The translations under genes were made by a program, and so were the position numbers. A DNA stretch of 47,551 nt from a virus, in IMG/VR virus record IMGVR_UViG_3300046715_000069, positions 1 through 47,551 of that record. One strand, written 5' to 3'. Positions 45,436 to 47,551 of this stretch are shown piece after piece. Below the pieces are notes generated by a model, which was given only the letters and a program-made list of their open reading frames with translations, was not told the DNA's origin and made no database searches. Every line of letters begins with the position of its first letter. The first letter of the stretch is position 1.

Positions 45436-46184
45436 CCAACCCAGATGCTGGAACAGCGCGTCGCCCCCGCCGGGCCACACTCGGCGCGGCGATCGGCTGG
45501 GTGGCAGCGCTCGCCCTCGCTGCATTCATCGCCCTGGTCCTGCACTCCGTGCAAGCCTCCAACAAGCGCCTCGCAGACGGGCAGGACGCGCAAGCAACCG
45601 TCATAGACCGCCTGTCGTCAAGCCTGGACACAACCAGGCAGCAGCTACAGCAGCACGGCGTGACCCCGTCCGCACCGCCCGCGCAGTCCATCGTGAAGGC
45701 CGTCCCCGGCGTACCCGGGGCGGTCGGCGCACCAGGGGTCCAGGGGGAACAAGGCGTCCCCGGACCGGTATCGACGGTGCCCGGACCCTCTGGTCCCCGC
45801 GGGCCGGCCGGACCCGTCTCGACAGTTCCCGGGCCGACCGGGCCAGATGGCGCTCCCGGCGCAGACTCCACCGTCCCCGGGCCGGCCGGACCAGCAGGGC
45901 CACCTGGAGCGGACTCCACCGTCCCCGGACCCAAGGGCGACCAGGGCGATCAGGGCGTGGCTGGCCGCGACGGGGCAGCCGGTCAGCCGCCTGCGGGTTG
46001 GACGTGGACGGACCCGGCGGGGATCTCCTACACGTGCAGCCCGGTCGACGGATTCGACCCGTCCGCGCCCCGCTACACGTGCACCCCGGATGCGGTGACG
46101 CCGCCGACGGAGTCCCCGTCACGCAAGGGCCTCCTCGGCGTGCTCTCCCTCGGATCCCTGGGCGCGTACAGGAGGCTGCAGTGA
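45432..46184 (+). CDS. Membrane-anchored collagen-like protein
   Basis: The 250-residue product begins with a basic stretch and one transmembrane helix (residues 17-38, LGAAIGWVAALALAAFIALV). A short coiled coil follows (DRLSSSLDTTRQQLQQ). Residues 91-185 are collagen-like Gly-X-Y sequence that includes four 16-residue repeats of the type VSTVPGPTGPDGAPGA. A C-terminal domain has two cysteines (GWTWTDPAGISYTCSPVDGF, RYTCTPD) and a weakly hydrophobic end. It would be a membrane-tethered trimeric stalk, probably exposed outside. It starts in a GTGA overlap with a membrane protein in the lysis block. Its role there is unclear: spanin-like, surface display or structural. Confidence 0.75.
   Translation: MTNPDAGTARRPRRATLGAAIGWVAALALAAFIALVLHSVQASNKRLADGQDAQATVIDRLSSSLDTTRQQLQQHGVTPSAPPAQSIVKAVPGVPGAVGAPGVQGEQGVPGPVSTVPGPSGPRGPAGPVSTVPGPTGPDGAPGADSTVPGPAGPAGPPGADSTVPGPKGDQGDQGVAGRDGAAGQPPAGWTWTDPAGISYTCSPVDGFDPSAPRYTCTPDAVTPPTESPSRKGLLGVLSLGSLGAYRRLQ
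45768..45959 (+). repeat. Four 48-bp imperfect tandem repeats (collagen region)
   Basis: The repeats encode VSTVPGPSGPRGPAGP, VSTVPGPTGPDGAPGA, DSTVPGPAGPAGPPGA and DSTVPGPKGDQGDQGV. Copy number is likely to vary by recombination or slippage. Each unit breaks the strict Gly-X-Y phase at STV, giving regular flexible interruptions. Confidence 0.7.
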
Positions 46185-46212
46185 CGCCACCGGACGCCTG
46201 ATGGCCCAGCAA

Positions 46213-46249
46213 CGCCCCGCTGTCCTCCGGGACGGCGGGGCGCTTTGTC
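46213..46249 (+). terminator. Rho-independent terminator after the lysis block
   Basis: CGCCCCGCTGTCC (46213-46225) pairs over 13 bp, with one G-T pair, to GGACGGCGGGGCG (46230-46242) around TCCG. CTTTGTC follows. It separates the phage late operon from the MurG-like gene, which must have its own transcription signals or rely on readthrough. Confidence 0.7.
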
Positions 46250-46324
46250 GTACCCAGCGCCACGCTTCGTCCAATCAACCGTCAGAAACCACAGGAGGTG
46301 TTCCTTGCCAGTAGTCTGCGCCGG

Positions 46325-47500
46325 GTGAACAGTGCACCCCAACCCGCCAACACCTTCCGTCTGATCGTCACCGGCGGAGGGACTGGGGGCCACACCTACC
46401 CCGCGCTCACCGCGATCCGCACCCTTCAGGAGCGGCTGGCGGCCGGGAGCGGCACCCTCGACGTTCTGTGGATCGGCACCCCCGACGGCCTGGAGGCCCG
46501 AGTCGCACCGGCCGAGGGGATCGCATTCGCGACCGTCGCCACGGGCAAGGTTCGCCGATCCAGCAACCCGCTCAAGATGGTGTCCCCGGCCAACGTCCGC
46601 GACATGGCGCGCGTACCGCTCGGCGTCATGCAGGCCCGCAGGATCGTCTCCGAGTTCCAGCCGGACGTCGTGCTCGCGACCGGCGGGTACGTCGCAGTGC
46701 CCGCGGGCTTGGCCGCGCGCATGTGCCATCGCCCGCTGGTGCTGCACGAGCAGACCGTGCGCCTGGGCCTGGCGAACCGCAAGCTCGCCGGCTCGGCAAC
46801 GCGCATCGCGGTCTCCTCGGAGTCGACGGTGGCGCTCCTGCCGGAGTCGGCGCGCAGCATCGCGGTGGTCACCGGCAATCCGGTACGCGCCGAGGTGCTG
46901 ACCGGGCACGCGGACAAGGCCGTCGACGCGCTGGGCCTGAACGGCTTCGACCGGCGGCTGCCGACGGTGTACGTCACCGGTGGCGCGCAGGGCTCGCAGC
47001 AGATCAACGACGTCGTGCGTGGCGCCCTGCCATGGCTGCTGGAGCGCGCGAACGTAATCCACCAGTGCGGGCCGGGCAATATCGGCGCAATGCGGGGCCA
47101 CGCCGCAGCGGTGCCAGCGCACATGGCGGGCCGGTACCACCTGACCGGCTTCGTCGGACCCGAACTGCCCGATGTCCTGGCGTTGGCAGACGTGGTGATC
47201 TCGCGCAGTGGCGCGGGAACGCTCGCGGAGCTGACCGCGCTCGGCAAGCCAGCATTGTTCATTCCGCTGGCCTCCTCGGCGGGGAACGAGCAGGCACACA
47301 ACGCCCGGCACCTTCAGGACGCGGGCGCGGCCGTCGCGCTGATCGGCGAGGTGACCGCCGACCGGCTGCGTGAAGCGGCCGGGCCGCTGCTGAACGACCC
47401 GCAAACACGCGCCGTGATGGCCGGGCGTGCCCGGACGCATGGGAAGCCGGACGCGGCGGACAGGCTCGTCGACGTGATCCTGTCCGCTGCCTCCGGATGA
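46325..47500 (+). CDS. MurG-type glycosyltransferase
   Basis: The product (391 residues from the GTG at 46325; 400 from the GTG at 46298) is a two-domain GT-B enzyme of the MurG family. Visible motifs are the N-terminal G-loop VTGGGTGGHTYPAL, VVLATGGYVAVPAGLAA, the lipid-side segment LVLHEQTVRLGLANRKLA, the second G-loop VYVTGGAQGSQQIN, and the UDP-GlcNAc site DVVISRSGAGTLAELTALGK followed by AGNEQAHNA. MurG transfers GlcNAc to lipid I at the inner membrane. The canonical HEQN is HEQT, and the usual HQ near the sugar is EQ, so this is a paralogue with possibly altered substrate. It follows a terminator and has AGGAGGTG at 46293-46300. It is either phage cargo or host DNA. Confidence 0.85.
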   Translation: MNSAPQPANTFRLIVTGGGTGGHTYPALTAIRTLQERLAAGSGTLDVLWIGTPDGLEARVAPAEGIAFATVATGKVRRSSNPLKMVSPANVRDMARVPLGVMQARRIVSEFQPDVVLATGGYVAVPAGLAARMCHRPLVLHEQTVRLGLANRKLAGSATRIAVSSESTVALLPESARSIAVVTGNPVRAEVLTGHADKAVDALGLNGFDRRLPTVYVTGGAQGSQQINDVVRGALPWLLERANVIHQCGPGNIGAMRGHAAAVPAHMAGRYHLTGFVGPELPDVLALADVVISRSGAGTLAELTALGKPALFIPLASSAGNEQAHNARHLQDAGAAVALIGEVTADRLREAAGPLLNDPQTRAVMAGRARTHGKPDAADRLVDVILSAASG

Positions 47501-47551
47501 TGGGTGCACGGTTCTACGCCTCGCCTCGGCCGGACAGCGCCCGGGTCCAGT
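47497..47551 (+). CDS. Possible start of a gene coupled to the MurG-like gene (partial)
   Basis: An ATG overlaps the stop of the glycosyltransferase gene (ATGA at 47497-47500). The frame MMGARFYASPRPDSARVQ stays open to the window end. If the window is a linear piece of a larger molecule, this is the N-terminus of the next gene in the same operon. If the ends join, the frame closes within a few codons after position 1 and is probably not a gene. Confidence 0.3.
   Translation, partial: MMGARFYASPRPDSARVQ

Noticed and set aside
46201-46314. 37-codon frame starting with ATG right after the collagen-like gene
   Set aside because: It runs straight through the terminator stem and the ribosome-binding site of the MurG-like gene, and the peptide has no recognisable feature.
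1-47551. CRISPR arrays, insertion sequences, partition or plasmid replication genes
   Set aside because: No regularly spaced direct repeats of CRISPR type, no transposase motifs and no ParA/ParB-like Walker or HTH pairs were found on either strand.

Overview
This window is GC-rich actinobacterial DNA carrying a nearly complete temperate siphovirus genome or prophage, most likely from Streptomyces or a close relative. The evidence is the GC-biased codon use, frequent GTG starts, GTGA/ATGA stop-start overlaps and recognisable actinophage protein families. Apart from one small minus-strand gene at the left edge, every supported gene reads left to right.

Layout. 1-570: a solitary Phd/YefM-type antitoxin on the minus strand, with hairpin terminators behind it and a palindrome-containing divergent promoter region in front. 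570-10567: a tightly overlapping early operon with an HNH nuclease, a DnaD/helix-turn-helix-like replication protein (carrying an iteron-like repeat cluster), several small zinc-motif proteins, a second HNH nuclease, a DUF5131 (Gp37/Gp68) protein, an XF1762-like protein and many small unknowns. 10568-12904: a lysogeny-type unit with its own putative leaderless promoter, encoding a tyrosine recombinase and an endonuclease VII-fold nuclease, followed by a possible attP region. 12905-17520: an accessory block with two lipoproteins, a DUF6221-like protein, an excisionase-like HTH protein, tiny membrane or basic proteins and several promoter or terminator elements. 17538-19303: a putative tail-fibre protein and small companions, unusually placed before the terminase genes.

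19321-42510 is the virion module: small and large terminase, a portal-MuF fusion, a protease-scaffold fusion, an HK97-type capsid protein with an inserted Ig-like domain, head-tail connector, a tail terminator-like gene whose 5' end is out of frame, tail tube, two tail-assembly chaperone ORFs, a neck protein, a 1323-residue tape measure, a 1144-residue minor tail protein and a C1q-like fibre. Two hairpin-bounded nuclease cassettes interrupt it, after the portal and after the capsid gene. 42595-46184 is the lysis region: a papain-like cysteine peptidase, a 96-residue partner, a GH25 endolysin, a holin candidate, a coiled-coil membrane protein and a membrane-anchored collagen-like protein. After a strong terminator comes a MurG-type glycosyltransferase and the first codons of a possible coupled gene.

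The integrase lies mid-window, and the last rightward gene converges on the leftward antitoxin if the ends are joined. The window may therefore be a whole circularly permuted phage genome opened at an arbitrary point. The alternative is a prophage whose right side runs into host DNA containing the MurG-like gene. No CI-like repressor, partition gene, tRNA or CRISPR array was recognised. All functional names are from reading the sequence; no database search was run.
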